64,000 bases of DNA from Solitalea longa (GCF_002920915.1 NZ_PQVF01000003.1:1-64000), one strand, 5' to 3'; positions 16,498 through 25,785 are shown, counted from the first letter of the stretch. Translations and numbers: made by a program. The notes: generated by a model not told the origin, from the sequence alone.

Positions 16498-17472
16498 TTA
16501 AAAATACCTTGGTGTAAGCATTTTTATTTTCTTTGGAATGAATGAAAAACCTAAAGAGATCTCATGCGTTCCGTAGTTGTAATTTTTAAACTCAGAGAGC
16601 GAAAAGTCGTAGGCATAACCAATCCGCAGCCTGTCGGTAGCATATATTTCAATTAATGCGGCAATAGCATTATTCATGTTTAAGTCACTCTGTAAATTTT
16701 CTCTTCCAAGGAACATAACCCCTGTACGGTACGATGCTCCTAGCCAAACCCTGTCGTAAAACAATACAAAAGCATTAAGGTCTAAGGTTGAGGGTGCTTT
16801 TTGCTCTACTTTAAACAGGGTTGATGGTTTTAATACAATCGATTGAGATAGGGGAATCAGGCAGCCAGCGGTTAAATAAAAATGAGGGTATTTTTTTGGG
16901 ACAAGTATGGAAGGGTCTTTTGTATAATTCATGTATTGGCTGATGATGTTATCAGCCGAAAAACCACCGTAAAATCGGTCGGTAGTATAAAATATTCCTG
17001 CCCGAAAGTCGGGCACCACTACACTCTGTTTAGTAAGTGGAACGGAGGGGTCAACGGGTTCATTTGGGTCTAATTGGCTCCCGTCAATTGCATATTGTGC
17101 AATGCCTAATCCTAAACCAAAAGCCAGTCTTCCCGTTTCGCTTACTTTTAACCGATAGGCGTAGTTAAGATAACCGGCCAGAGAACTTTCTGCACCAACG
17201 CGGTCGCCGACAATATTCACTGCCAGGCCCACATTGTTGTTGTTGGCTATAGCATCCAGCGCAAAGGTGAATGTTTCAGGATTGCCTTCCAATCCGCCGG
17301 TCCATTGTGAGCGGAAAAACATGTGCATGTTTAACTGTTCCTTATAGCCTGCATATGCCGGGTTGATATAAATACCGTTAAACATGTATTGGCTAAACTG
17401 TGCATCTGTTTGAGCAAATAAAGAAACGGGCCCGATTATAAAAAATAATATTAGTAGAGAGCGGTTTTTCAT
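16498..17472 (-). CDS. PorP/SprF-family outer-membrane protein
   Basis: Protein of 324 residues with a signal peptide (cleavage after about residue 20, SLFAQ) and the family start TDAQFSQYMFNGIYINPAYAGYKEQLN, then about 14 beta strands, ending ISLGFSFIPKKIKML. PorP/SprF proteins are outer-membrane barrels linked to type IX secretion, gliding or surface-adhesin export. First gene of a two-gene minus-strand operon with the OmpA-family protein at 14487-16478. The upstream region shows a TTTTTGC stretch but no complete TAnnTTTG. Which adhesin or secreted protein it serves cannot be told; none is next to it. Confidence 0.92.
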   Translation of the reverse strand: MKNRSLLILFFIIGPVSLFAQTDAQFSQYMFNGIYINPAYAGYKEQLNMHMFFRSQWTGGLEGNPETFTFALDAIANNNNVGLAVNIVGDRVGAESSLAGYLNYAYRLKVSETGRLAFGLGLGIAQYAIDGSQLDPNEPVDPSVPLTKQSVVVPDFRAGIFYTTDRFYGGFSADNIISQYMNYTKDPSILVPKKYPHFYLTAGCLIPLSQSIVLKPSTLFKVEQKAPSTLDLNAFVLFYDRVWLGASYRTGVMFLGRENLQSDLNMNNAIAALIEIYATDRLRIGYAYDFSLSEFKNYNYGTHEISLGFSFIPKKIKMLTPRYF

Positions 17473-17688
17473 AACTTTTGGCTAATGATTTATCGTTGCA
17501 AAAAGTCAGTAGTTCTAATGGTGAAAGATAATGTGATGAAAAATGAAGGAAAGGAATGAGTCTTGCAAGGTTCTTTAAACAGTCTTAACTTGAATTTAGC
17601 TTTTTTTGCTCCAAGAAGCAAATTAAGATACAGTTGAATCACATCGGGCTTCTATAGATGATAAGTACAGAATAATTATTAATTTTAA

Positions 17689-17720
17689 TTTGCACAATAA
17701 GATAGATGTATCTATATTTG
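17689..17720 (+). promoter_or_regulatory. canonical Bacteroidota promoter of rpmE2
   Basis: TTTG at 17689-17692, a 20-base spacer, and TATATTTG at 17713-17720 match the -33 and -7 elements of the Bacteroidota primary sigma factor. It lies 26 bases before the rpmE2 ATG. Confidence 0.85.
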
Positions 17721-17746
17721 CACCTCATTTAAAAATAAGTGCGAAG

Positions 17747-17995
17747 ATGAAAGCTGATATCCACCCAAAAAATTATAGATTAGTAGTATTTAAGGATATG
17801 TCGTGCGATTACGCATTCCTTACCAAATCAACTGTTGACACTCGTGATTCCATCGTTTGGGAAGATGGAAACGAATATCCGTTAGTAAAATTAGAGATCT
17901 CTGATAAATCTCACCCGTTTTATACCGGTAAGATGAAATTGGTTGATACTGCGGGTCGTATCGATAAATTCAAAAACCGTTACGCTAAAAAATAG
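17747..17995 (+). CDS. rpmE2: 50S ribosomal protein L31 type B
   Basis: Ribosomal protein of 82 residues ([20 protein letters not shown]...). It lacks the CxxC zinc-binding pair of type A L31 and has the type B length and the HPFYTGK stretch. The ATG at 17747 is chosen because an upstream in-frame extension would run over the canonical promoter at 17689-17720. A strong terminator follows at 18014, so the gene is monocistronic. Function in the large ribosomal subunit is firm. In other bacteria type B copies replace the zinc form under zinc shortage; whether this is the only L31 here is unknown. Confidence 0.96.
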   Translation: MKADIHPKNYRLVVFKDMSCDYAFLTKSTVDTRDSIVWEDGNEYPLVKLEISDKSHPFYTGKMKLVDTAGRIDKFKNRYAKK

Positions 17996-18013
17996 TTTCG
18001 GTTTACCTGATAT

Positions 18014-18049
18014 AAAAAGTCTGTTGGAGGAATTCAACAGACTTTTTTT
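18014..18049 (+). terminator. intrinsic terminator of rpmE2
   Basis: Perfect 13-base-pair stem (18014-18026 with 18035-18047), 8-base loop and a T run. Confidence 0.92.
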
Positions 18050-18064
18050 GTGGACTTTTGCCAA

Positions 18065-18100
18065 CTCATAAATAAAAGTTGATAACAATTTATTTATGAG
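18065..18100. promoter_or_regulatory. operator-like perfect inverted repeat
   Basis: CTCATAAATAAA (18065-18076) and TTTATTTATGAG (18089-18100) are perfect 12-base arms around a 12-base centre. It ends 20 bases before the -7 element of the GlmU-like gene, covering the expected -33 position. There is no T run and a strong terminator already lies upstream, so an operator is more likely than a terminator. Confidence 0.55.
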
Positions 18101-18119
18101 TTTACTCCTTAAGGTTTTT

Positions 18120-18127
18120 TATTTTTG
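18120..18127 (+). promoter_or_regulatory. -7 element of the GlmU-like/tpiA operon
   Basis: TATTTTTG matches TAnnTTTG and ends 4 bases before the ATG at 18132, so the mRNA would be leaderless or nearly so. No TTG lies at the proper -33 distance; the inverted repeat at 18065-18100 occupies that place. Confidence 0.55.
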
Positions 18128-18131
18128 AATA

Positions 18132-19313
18132 ATGAGAAACTATATTTTGTTCGATGATAAAACAATTCGTCGACAATTGCTGCCTCTTACTTTTACCCGT
18201 CCTATTGCCGATCTGCGAATAGGGATATTCACCATTCGCCAAAAATGGGAAACACTCCTTAAGCAACAGCTATCCACCTTTACGGAAGATTATTTACAGG
18301 AAAAGTTCCCATTGATTTTAGAGGAAGACAATGTATTTATCAATGGGGCCATTATTCCAAATGATCTTTTGGTAAAACATATTCAGCAATTAAAACCTGG
18401 AGAATGTATTGGACATAATGAGTTGCTTATTGCGGCCTTTGTTACAAAGGAGCAGTTTGCCTCTTTCAATTTTACTTCAATCTTTGATAATTATAGCGAA
18501 GATTTTTATAGTCTGCGTTTTCCGGAGGATATATTCCAGTTCAATGATAAAGCGATTCGGGATGATTTTAAACGTTTAACGGCTAACAAAAACTCACAAC
18601 GGTTTCCAACTGAGGCCCATATTTTAGGAAATGAGTTATTTATCGAGGAAGGAGCGAAGGTGGGGTTTGCTTACATTAACACCCAAACAGGACCTGTTTA
18701 TATAGGTAAAAATGCCGAAATTATGGAAGGAGCCATGATTCGGGGGCCTTTTGCAGCAGGCGAAGGTACCGTGGTTAAGATGGGAGCGAAAATTTATGGA
18801 GCAACTACCCTTGGTCCTAATACAGTTGTAGGCGGAGAGCTGAAAAACTGTGTTTTTATAGGTAATTCAAATAAAGGCCATGATGGTTACCTGGGAGATT
18901 CGGTGATTGGGGAATGGTGCAATATGGGAGCGGATACCAATAATTCTAACCTGAAAAATAATTTTGGAAATGTTAAGGTTTGGAGCTACGCTACAGGCAG
19001 TTTGAGGGATACGAATCTGATGAAATATGGCGTGATCATGGCCGATCATACAAAAACTGCAATAAACACCATGCTTAATACAGGTACAGTAACTGGATTG
19101 GGATGCAGTATTGCAACAATGGGTTTTCCTCCTAAATTTGTAACCGATTTTAGTTGGTTGCAGAACGAAGTTACCGCTGAGTTCGACTTTGAAAAATTTT
19201 GTAAAGCGGCTTCTGCAATGATGCAAACAAAAAAAACCGAGTTCAATGCTGTTGAAAAGCGTATACTTGAATTCATTTTTACTCACACAAGAACACACAA
19301 ACTATTCTATTAA
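18132..19313 (+). CDS. alternative GlmU-like sugar nucleotidyl/acetyltransferase
   Basis: Cytoplasmic protein of 393 residues of the Bacteroidota GlmU-like group. The N-terminal half (1 to about 150; YILFDDKTIRRQLLPLTFTRPIADLRIGI) is a divergent nucleotidyltransferase; residues about 150-330 hold hexapeptide repeats of a left-handed beta helix (GPVYIGKNAEIMEGAMIRG, GAKIYGATTLGPNTVVGG). The family is thought to supply UDP-N-acetylglucosamine for cell wall and lipopolysaccharide where a normal GlmU is absent; the exact reaction is inferred. tpiA starts 2 bases after its stop, so both are one operon, perhaps controlled through the inverted repeat at 18065-18100. Confidence 0.85.
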   Translation: MRNYILFDDKTIRRQLLPLTFTRPIADLRIGIFTIRQKWETLLKQQLSTFTEDYLQEKFPLILEEDNVFINGAIIPNDLLVKHIQQLKPGECIGHNELLIAAFVTKEQFASFNFTSIFDNYSEDFYSLRFPEDIFQFNDKAIRDDFKRLTANKNSQRFPTEAHILGNELFIEEGAKVGFAYINTQTGPVYIGKNAEIMEGAMIRGPFAAGEGTVVKMGAKIYGATTLGPNTVVGGELKNCVFIGNSNKGHDGYLGDSVIGEWCNMGADTNNSNLKNNFGNVKVWSYATGSLRDTNLMKYGVIMADHTKTAINTMLNTGTVTGLGCSIATMGFPPKFVTDFSWLQNEVTAEFDFEKFCKAASAMMQTKKTEFNAVEKRILEFIFTHTRTHKLFY

Positions 19314-19315
19314 TA

Positions 19316-20092
19316 ATGAGACAGAAAATTGTTGCCGGAAACTGGAAGATGAATAACGATTTAAAAGAATCGTTAAAATTAATCTCTGAAGTTGCCAATA
19401 TGGTTACCGATGAGGTAAGCAATGATGCAGTTGTTATTGTATCTGCGCCATTTACTAATATTTATGCTCTGGATCAGTGGAAAACCGGATCTAGTGCTGT
19501 TGATAAAATTAAACTTGCAGGCCAAAACTGCTGCTGGGAAGAGTCGGGAGCTTACACGGGTGAGGTTTCTGCAAAAATGTTAAAGTCAATTGGTGCTGAT
19601 TACGTGATTTTAGGCCACTCTGAGCGTCGCCAGTATTTTGCAGAAAGCAACAGTCAGTTGGCTAAAAAAGTGGACCTAGCCTTAAAACATGAACTGATTC
19701 CAATTTTCTGCGTTGGTGAAACATTGCAGGAGCGTGAGCAAGGCATTCATTTCGATGTGATCAAATCGCAGTTAAAAGAGGGCTTATATCACCTGATCAA
19801 AAGTGTATTTAAAACGGTTGTTATTGCTTATGAGCCAGTTTGGGCCATTGGCACAGGCCTAACCGCCACTCCGGAGCAGGCTCAGGAAGTGCATGCTTAT
19901 ATCCGCCAGCTGATTGCTGAAGGTTATGATGAAGAAACTGCTGAAAGTGTAAGCATTTTATACGGTGGAAGCTGTAATCCATCAAATGCCGCCTCTTTAT
20001 TTTCGCAAAAAGATATTGACGGTGGATTGATCGGTGGTGCGTCATTAAAATCTCGCGACTTTACCGACATCATCAAAACGTTTAATTCGTAA
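19316..20092 (+). CDS. tpiA: triosephosphate isomerase
   Basis: Glycolytic enzyme of 258 residues interconverting glyceraldehyde-3-phosphate and dihydroxyacetone phosphate in the cytoplasm. Active-site motifs are complete: GNWKMN (Lys near residue 11), LGHSERR (His near 100) and AYEPVWAIGTG (Glu near 172), plus the phosphate-binding LYGGSCNPSNAA and GGLIGGASL. Length is usual. It is the second gene of an operon with the GlmU-like enzyme, 2 bases apart, and is followed by a terminator at 20107. Confidence 0.97.
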   Translation: MRQKIVAGNWKMNNDLKESLKLISEVANMVTDEVSNDAVVIVSAPFTNIYALDQWKTGSSAVDKIKLAGQNCCWEESGAYTGEVSAKMLKSIGADYVILGHSERRQYFAESNSQLAKKVDLALKHELIPIFCVGETLQEREQGIHFDVIKSQLKEGLYHLIKSVFKTVVIAYEPVWAIGTGLTATPEQAQEVHAYIRQLIAEGYDEETAESVSILYGGSCNPSNAASLFSQKDIDGGLIGGASLKSRDFTDIIKTFNS

Positions 20093-20106
20093 TCAAATAA
20101 TTGTTT

Positions 20107-20158
20107 AAAATCACTGATTCTGTTCATTGTTTATGGATGGGATCAGTGATTTTATTTT
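20107..20158 (+). terminator. intrinsic terminator of tpiA
   Basis: AAAATCACTGAT (20107-20118) pairs with ATCAGTGATTTT (20142-20153) over a 23-base loop, followed by a T-rich stretch. Confidence 0.75.
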
Positions 20159-20225
20159 TGTTAATACCAACAAGATGAATATCTTGTGGGCAATTTAACG
20201 TGACCAAGTGCTTACAATTTAAATT

Positions 20226-21080
20226 ATGCTCTCAATATCCATGAATTATCTCGAACTCGTTTTCACTGTTAACGACCCTGAAGGGTTTGTTAAAGACCTG
20301 CTTATTGCCGAATTATCTGAAATAGATTTCGATACATTTGAAGACACCGATAAAGGTTTTAAGGCCTATATACCTGCTGATAAATTTGACGAAACTGCTT
20401 TAAAAGACCAACTGGCGCATTATGCTGAACAGTTTAGGTTTTCGTATGCCATTAATGAAATTCCTCAGAAAAATTGGAACGAAGTATGGGAAAGCAATTT
20501 TGAACCGGTTACGGTGGGAGATAAGCTTCATATCCGGGCAACTTTTCATCCTTCAAAATCTGATGAATTTCCTTTGGAAATTGTTATCGATCCTAAAATG
20601 GCTTTCGGTACCGGTCACCACGAAACCACCTATCTGATGTCGGAGTTTTTATTGCAATCAGAAGTAGAAGGTAAAAAGGTTTTAGATATGGGTTGTGGAT
20701 CTGGTATTCTGGCTATCCTTGCTTCAAAACTAGGCGCAGAAGAACTATTAGCAGTCGACATTGACCCTGTTTGCGTTTCGAGTACTGTAGAAAATGCTCA
20801 ATTAAATGAAACGGATAATATAACATCGGAGCTGGGCGATATTGATGAGGTGAATGACTCTGGTTTTGATTTGATCTTAGCCAATATCAATCGCAATATT
20901 TTGATCAGACACATGGCAAGGTATGCCGAAATGCTGGAAGATGAAGGTGAGCTGATCATGAGCGGCTTTTATGAAGTTCCTGATTTGCCTATAATACAAG
21001 AAGAAGCATCCAAATATGATCTGAAATATATCAGTCATTATACACGCAATAATTGGGTTGCTGCCAAGTTTGTGAAATAA
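20226..21080 (+). CDS. prmA: ribosomal protein L11 methyltransferase
   Basis: SAM-dependent methyltransferase of 284 residues that methylates ribosomal protein L11. Motifs: substrate-side MAFGTGHHETT (about residue 125), SAM-binding LDMGCGSGILAI (about 155), and LANINRNIL (about 220) as the catalytic loop. The N terminus is the short Bacteroidota-type substrate-recognition domain. An in-frame ATG at 20241 (MNYLELVF) is an equally good start and fits the family better; the longer form adds MLSIS. The DinB-like gene follows 18 bases later. No clear promoter element is visible upstream. Confidence 0.92.
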   Translation: MLSISMNYLELVFTVNDPEGFVKDLLIAELSEIDFDTFEDTDKGFKAYIPADKFDETALKDQLAHYAEQFRFSYAINEIPQKNWNEVWESNFEPVTVGDKLHIRATFHPSKSDEFPLEIVIDPKMAFGTGHHETTYLMSEFLLQSEVEGKKVLDMGCGSGILAILASKLGAEELLAVDIDPVCVSSTVENAQLNETDNITSELGDIDEVNDSGFDLILANINRNILIRHMARYAEMLEDEGELIMSGFYEVPDLPIIQEEASKYDLKYISHYTRNNWVAAKFVK

Positions 21081-21098
21081 GCGGATTAGATACTTCAT

Positions 21099-21542
21099 AT
21101 GCTACCAACCCTAAAAGCATTATATACCCGGGATCTTTTAAAGCTGAAGGCCGAAATAGAGGCTTATCGTAAAGAAGAAAATATCTGGAAAACAGATGGA
21201 GCCATTGCCAATTCTGCCGGTAACCTTTGCCTGCATTTGATAGGAAACTTAAACCATTATATAGGAAATATTTTGGGAGGCAGCGGTTATGTTAGAAACC
21301 GGGAGCTGGAGTTTTCTCAAAAAAATGTTCCCCTGGCTGAGCTTTTTTCAATGATTGATTGTACGATAACTGTTGTCGATCAATCTTTGGACAAGATTTC
21401 CTTTGAGCAGTTAAAAGAAGAATACCCAATATTGGTTTTCACTGAAAAAACATCAGTTGAATTTTTGATTGTTCACCTGGTAATGCATCTTTCGTATCAC
21501 CTGGGGCAGATTTCCTATCATCGCCGATTGTTGGATAATTAA
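21099..21542 (+). CDS. DinB/DUF1572-like four-helix protein
   Basis: Protein of 147 residues predicted as a helical bundle of the DinB superfamily. Candidate metal ligands are conserved in place: a His in the second helix (LHLIGNLNHYIG) and two in the last (HLVMHLSYHLGQISYHRR). Members are metal-binding proteins, some of them thiol transferases; the reaction here is unknown. It lies between prmA (18 bases) and mpl (62 bases) and is probably co-transcribed with prmA. Recognition of the fold is good, function open. Confidence 0.8.
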   Translation: MLPTLKALYTRDLLKLKAEIEAYRKEENIWKTDGAIANSAGNLCLHLIGNLNHYIGNILGGSGYVRNRELEFSQKNVPLAELFSMIDCTITVVDQSLDKISFEQLKEEYPILVFTEKTSVEFLIVHLVMHLSYHLGQISYHRRLLDN

Positions 21543-21604
21543 TCATTCTATCTCTTGTTTTTGAATAAATAAATCCGAATTTCGCTCGCAATTCCTGCAA
21601 AAAC

Positions 21605-22966
21605 ATGAACGTACATTTTATTTCTATTGGCGGTAGTGCGATGCACAATCTGGCTATTGCCCTCCATAAAAAAGGCTATAAGGTAACCGGATCTGATGAT
21701 GAGGTTTTCGAGCCTTCCAAATCAAGATTGGCTGCAATGGGCTTATTGCCCGAACAAATGGGCTGGCAACCGGAGCTGATCACAGCCGAGTTAGATGCCG
21801 TTATTTTAGGGATGCATGCCCGTGCCGATAATCCGGAGTTAATTAAGGCGAAAGAATTAGGCATTAAAATCTATTCGTATCCCGAATATATCTACGAGCA
21901 GTCAAAAGATAAGATTCGCGTAGTAATTGGTGGCAGCCATGGCAAGACAACCATTACAGCCATGATTTTGCATGTTTTGCACCAATGCAATATTGATTGC
22001 GATTATCTGGTGGGTGCTCAATTGGCGGGTTTTGATACCATGGTGCGCATCACACAAAATGCACCTGTGATTATTATAGAGGGCGATGAATATTTGTCAT
22101 CTCCAATCGATCGTCGACCTAAATTCCATTTATATAAAGCCAACCTTGCAATTTTAAGTGGTATTGCCTGGGATCATATAAACGTATTTCCAACTTTTGA
22201 GAATTACGTAGAACAGTTTAAGATATTTCTCGATACCATTCAGCCTAATGGCTTTTTGGCTTATTGCGAGGCTGATGATGAATTAAAGAAATTAGTAGCT
22301 CATTATGCGAATCCTGTTTTTGAAACTGTAGGATATGGATTACCACAGCATGAGGTTGTTAATGGAGTTACCAGTTTGAATACCGAACAAGGTAAAGTGG
22401 AACTGGAAGTTTTTGGTGAGCATAATCTGATGAACTTAAATGGCGCCCGCTTAATTTGTAATAAGTTGGGTGTAAGCAATGCCGATTTTTATAACGCAAT
22501 TTCGAGTTTTAAGGGAGCGGCTAAACGATTGGAACTGGTTAGCAAAAATGAAACAACTGCTGTTTATAAAGATTTTGCCCATTCTCCATCAAAATTAAAG
22601 GCAACTACAGCAGCCATGAAAGCGCAGTTCCCAAATCGTAAGTTAATTGCTGCAATGGAACTGCATACATTCAGCAGCTTAAATAAAACCTTTTTACAAG
22701 AATATGATGGAGCCATGGCAACCGCGGATGTGGCCTTGGTTTATTTCAACCATCATACTATTGAACATAAAAAACTTGAACCAATCACAGAAGAGCAGGT
22801 TAAAAGTGCTTTTAATTCAGCCAATGTTCAGGTTTTTACCAACTCGCAAGAACTCGAAAAATACCTGTTGGATCAAAACTGGTTAAATACAAATCTTTTG
22901 TTGATGAGTTCCGGAAATTTCGATGGTATCGACTTTAAGGAACTGGCAGAAAAAGTATTGAATTAA
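21605..22966 (+). CDS. mpl: UDP-MurNAc:tripeptide ligase, peptidoglycan recycling
   Basis: Mur-ligase family enzyme of 453 residues. By family it joins the recycled L-Ala-gamma-D-Glu-meso-Dap tripeptide to UDP-N-acetylmuramate with ATP. Visible: N-terminal Rossmann motif ISIGGSAMHNLA, ATP loop GGSHGKTTITAM (about residue 110), IIEGDEYLSS, then DFAHSPSKLKATTAA of the C-terminal domain. MurC starts with a GxGGxGM-type motif; GGSAMHNLAIALHKKGYKVTGSDDE is typical of Mpl. A perfect 12-base hairpin (22980-23009) follows the stop and probably ends the transcript. Substrate is inferred from family. Confidence 0.9.
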   Translation: MNVHFISIGGSAMHNLAIALHKKGYKVTGSDDEVFEPSKSRLAAMGLLPEQMGWQPELITAELDAVILGMHARADNPELIKAKELGIKIYSYPEYIYEQSKDKIRVVIGGSHGKTTITAMILHVLHQCNIDCDYLVGAQLAGFDTMVRITQNAPVIIIEGDEYLSSPIDRRPKFHLYKANLAILSGIAWDHINVFPTFENYVEQFKIFLDTIQPNGFLAYCEADDELKKLVAHYANPVFETVGYGLPQHEVVNGVTSLNTEQGKVELEVFGEHNLMNLNGARLICNKLGVSNADFYNAISSFKGAAKRLELVSKNETTAVYKDFAHSPSKLKATTAAMKAQFPNRKLIAAMELHTFSSLNKTFLQEYDGAMATADVALVYFNHHTIEHKKLEPITEEQVKSAFNSANVQVFTNSQELEKYLLDQNWLNTNLLLMSSGNFDGIDFKELAEKVLN

Positions 22967-22979
22967 AATATAAATCAGC

Positions 22980-23009
22980 GTCCATGATTAGCTAATACTA
23001 ATCATGGAC
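22980..23009. terminator. perfect hairpin behind mpl
   Basis: GTCCATGATTAG (22980-22991) and CTAATCATGGAC (22998-23009) form a perfect 12-base-pair stem with a 6-base loop. No T run follows, so it may end or stabilise the mpl mRNA without being a classic terminator. It could also be an operator, but it lies 95 bases ahead of the ftsK promoter. Confidence 0.5.
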
Positions 23010-23103
23010 CTATTAAACATCATCCAGCCCAATCAACTGTTGTAAATTCATCTGTTTTACAACAAAATAATTCTCAAACCAGCTTTTCTTTACCAAAAAT
23101 CTA

Positions 23104-23134
23104 TTTGCTACTTTATAATGGCTCGTTATCTTTG
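23104..23134 (+). promoter_or_regulatory. canonical Bacteroidota promoter of ftsK
   Basis: TTTG (23104-23107), 19-base spacer, TATCTTTG (23127-23134). The ATG of ftsK follows 17 bases later. Confidence 0.8.
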
Positions 23135-23151
23135 AGAGATATATTTTTCTG

Positions 23152-25704
23152 ATGCAAGAACGTACGAATCGTTTTAGAAACGAGATTAAAGATCCTGAGG
23201 CCGAGAAAATTAGCCAAAAACCAAAGATCAAGTATCCGCCAAAGCAAGAGGAGGAAAAGAAACCGTTTTTCAGTTTACCTGAAGTTAATCCAAAACTGAT
23301 CAAGATAACCGGTTTGTTTTTACTCATTCTTTCCATTTATTTTCTGGTTGCTTTTACTTCATATATTTTAACATGGGATGAAGATCAGAGCGTGGTGATG
23401 AAAATGTCATGGAATAAAATATTTACTCCGCAAGAACACCCGGTTGAAAACTGGATGGGTTTATGGGGAGCGATGATTGCTCACCAGTTTATTTACAAAT
23501 GGTTTGGTGTTGCCTCTTTTGTATTTGTTTTCGTGTTTTTTGTAATAGGATACAGGCTCTTGTTTAAAGTGGCCGTTTTGCCTATTGTAAAATCGCTTGC
23601 ATATGCTTTTTTCTTTTTGGTATTCCTTTCGGTTTTTGCAGGTTACATTAACAGTTTCTTTAATCCAATGCCTCATTTTCTCGAAGGCGTATTCGGATTT
23701 CAGTTGAATAATTGGTTGGGAGCTACCCTGGGTAAAACAGGCGTTTTGGGTGTTTTGGTTTTTGCAGGTCTCGTGTTTGTGATCATTGCATTCAATCCTG
23801 ATTTCTCTCCAAAGCAAAAGCCATTAACTGCCCCCCCAGCTGATCTTCCTCGTAGGAATAAATTTGATGATCTGGCAACAGAAGAAGAAATAGATTTTAC
23901 TCCGCGTCGCGAATATTCATCATCCAATGGTCCAATAAAACCAAACCTTGCTTATTTGGAAGAGGAGTTAACACCGGAAGTTAAAACAATTGATTTTGAA
24001 ACCAATAATCAGGTCGCCCTCGAAACAGAACCGGTAGTAGAGGATGTTCCCGAAGAAATTGAATTTACCCATGTTCAACAGCCTGAAGAGCCTGCTGTTA
24101 TGCCGATTGAGCCTACTGAAGAAGAGCTAGAGCTAAGCATTGAACATACAGAGGAAGAGAAGTTAGCACAAGACTTGGTTAGCCAGCATGGAGAGTTTGA
24201 TCCTACGCTGGATTTGGCTTCGTATAAATATCCAACTATTGATTCGCTGGATCATCATGGCTCGAATAAAATTCATGTTGATCAGCAGGAACTTGAGGCC
24301 AATAAAAATAAGATCGTAGACACACTTGGCCATTACGGTATTGAGATTGACAAGATCAAGGCTACCATTGGTCCAACTGTTACATTATATGAAATTATTC
24401 CGGCTCCGGGAGTTCGTATTTCCAAGATCAAAAATCTCGAAGATGATATTGCCTTGAGTTTGGCGGCATTGGGTATTCGTATCATTGCTCCAATACCGGG
24501 CAAAGGAACTATTGGTATTGAGGTGCCAAATCAGCATCCTGAACTGGTATCGATGCGTTCGGTAATGGCGACGGAAAAATTCCAGGCTTCAACAATGGAT
24601 TTGCCGGTTGCTTTGGGTAAAACAATCTCTAATGAGGTGTTTATTGCCGATTTAGCTAAAATGCCACACATGCTGATGGCAGGTGCTACAGGTCAGGGTA
24701 AGTCGGTTGGTATCAATGCTTTAATTGCTTCTTTACTTTACAAAAAGCACCCTTCGCAGTTAAAATTTGTTTTTGTTGATCCGAAGAAAGTTGAGTTAAC
24801 CCTTTATAAGAAGATTGAACGACATTTTCTTGCCAAATTACCGGGTGAGGGAGACGCTATTATCACTGATACCAAGAAGGTGATCAACACATTGAATTCA
24901 TTGTGTATTGAGATGGATAACCGGTATGAATTATTAAAGGATGCCGGGGTACGTAACCTTAAAGAATACAATCAGAAATTTGTTTCAAGAAGACTGAATC
25001 CAGAAAATGGCCATCGTTATCTTCCGTACATCGTATTGGTTATTGACGAGTTCGCCGATCTGATCATGACAGCGGGTAAGGAAGTGGAAACACCTATTGC
25101 GCGTTTGGCTCAATTGGCCCGGGCAATTGGTATTCACTTGGTAATTGCTACCCAGCGTCCTTCAGTAAACGTTATTACAGGTATCATTAAGGCCAATTTC
25201 CCTGCGCGTTTAGCCTTTAGGGTAACGGCTAAAATCGATTCGAGAACTATTCTGGATGCCGGTGGTGCCGATCAGTTAATTGGTCGTGGTGATATGCTGT
25301 TTTCTACGGGCTCCGACTTAATACGCTTGCAATGTGCTTTCCTTGACACACCGGAAGTGGAGAGAATTTGTGAATATATTGGGTCGCAAAGAGGGTACAC
25401 CAGCGCTTATGAACTGCCTGAATATGTTGGTGAGGATGGAGAAGGTTCAGTTAAAGATTTCGACCCAAGTGACCGTGATGCTTTATTTGAAGATGCCGCA
25501 CGTTTGGTGGTTATTCACCAGCAAGGTTCTACTTCGTTGATTCAGCGTAAGTTAAAGTTGGGGTATAACCGTGCAGGGCGGATTATTGACCAATTAGAAG
25601 CCGCCGGAATTGTCGGTCCTTTTGAAGGAAGCAAGGCAAGGGAAGTGCTTTATCCTGATGAATATTCACTGGAACAATATCTCAATACTTTAAACGGAAA
25701 ATAG
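23152..25704 (+). CDS. ftsK: DNA translocase FtsK
   Basis: Septum-located DNA pump of 850 residues that clears and aligns chromosome ends at division. An N-terminal membrane part has about four spans (residues 50-220), then an acidic Glu/Pro-rich linker (about 240-360), then the RecA-like motor: Walker A GATGQGKSVGIN near 510 and Walker B VLVIDEFADLIM near 630. The C-terminal gamma winged helix (DAARLVVIHQQGSTSLIQRK to the end) should read KOPS-like sequences. Its own canonical promoter lies at 23104-23134. lolA follows with its own -7 element. Confidence 0.96.
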   Translation: MQERTNRFRNEIKDPEAEKISQKPKIKYPPKQEEEKKPFFSLPEVNPKLIKITGLFLLILSIYFLVAFTSYILTWDEDQSVVMKMSWNKIFTPQEHPVENWMGLWGAMIAHQFIYKWFGVASFVFVFVFFVIGYRLLFKVAVLPIVKSLAYAFFFLVFLSVFAGYINSFFNPMPHFLEGVFGFQLNNWLGATLGKTGVLGVLVFAGLVFVIIAFNPDFSPKQKPLTAPPADLPRRNKFDDLATEEEIDFTPRREYSSSNGPIKPNLAYLEEELTPEVKTIDFETNNQVALETEPVVEDVPEEIEFTHVQQPEEPAVMPIEPTEEELELSIEHTEEEKLAQDLVSQHGEFDPTLDLASYKYPTIDSLDHHGSNKIHVDQQELEANKNKIVDTLGHYGIEIDKIKATIGPTVTLYEIIPAPGVRISKIKNLEDDIALSLAALGIRIIAPIPGKGTIGIEVPNQHPELVSMRSVMATEKFQASTMDLPVALGKTISNEVFIADLAKMPHMLMAGATGQGKSVGINALIASLLYKKHPSQLKFVFVDPKKVELTLYKKIERHFLAKLPGEGDAIITDTKKVINTLNSLCIEMDNRYELLKDAGVRNLKEYNQKFVSRRLNPENGHRYLPYIVLVIDEFADLIMTAGKEVETPIARLAQLARAIGIHLVIATQRPSVNVITGIIKANFPARLAFRVTAKIDSRTILDAGGADQLIGRGDMLFSTGSDLIRLQCAFLDTPEVERICEYIGSQRGYTSAYELPEYVGEDGEGSVKDFDPSDRDALFEDAARLVVIHQQGSTSLIQRKLKLGYNRAGRIIDQLEAAGIVGPFEGSKAREVLYPDEYSLEQYLNTLNGK

Positions 25705-25714
25705 TTAGAATAGT

Positions 25715-25722
25715 TAAATTTG
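25715..25722 (+). promoter_or_regulatory. -7 element for lolA
   Basis: TAAATTTG matches TAnnTTTG and is followed by GCCC. It lies 64 bases before the lolA ATG; no TTG is seen at the -33 position. Confidence 0.4.
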
Positions 25723-25785
25723 CCCTTCATTTTAAACGGCACGACTTGTGATAAGTCTATATACTCTGATAGAATAAAATTAATA

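Noticed and set aside
18867-19298. Open frame of 143 codons antisense to the GlmU-like gene
   Set aside because: Cys/His/Ile-rich shadow of the hexapeptide repeats; no family.
23013-23336. Open frame of 107 codons antisense to the ftsK start
   Set aside because: It overlaps the ftsK N terminus and its canonical promoter, with no coding features of its own.
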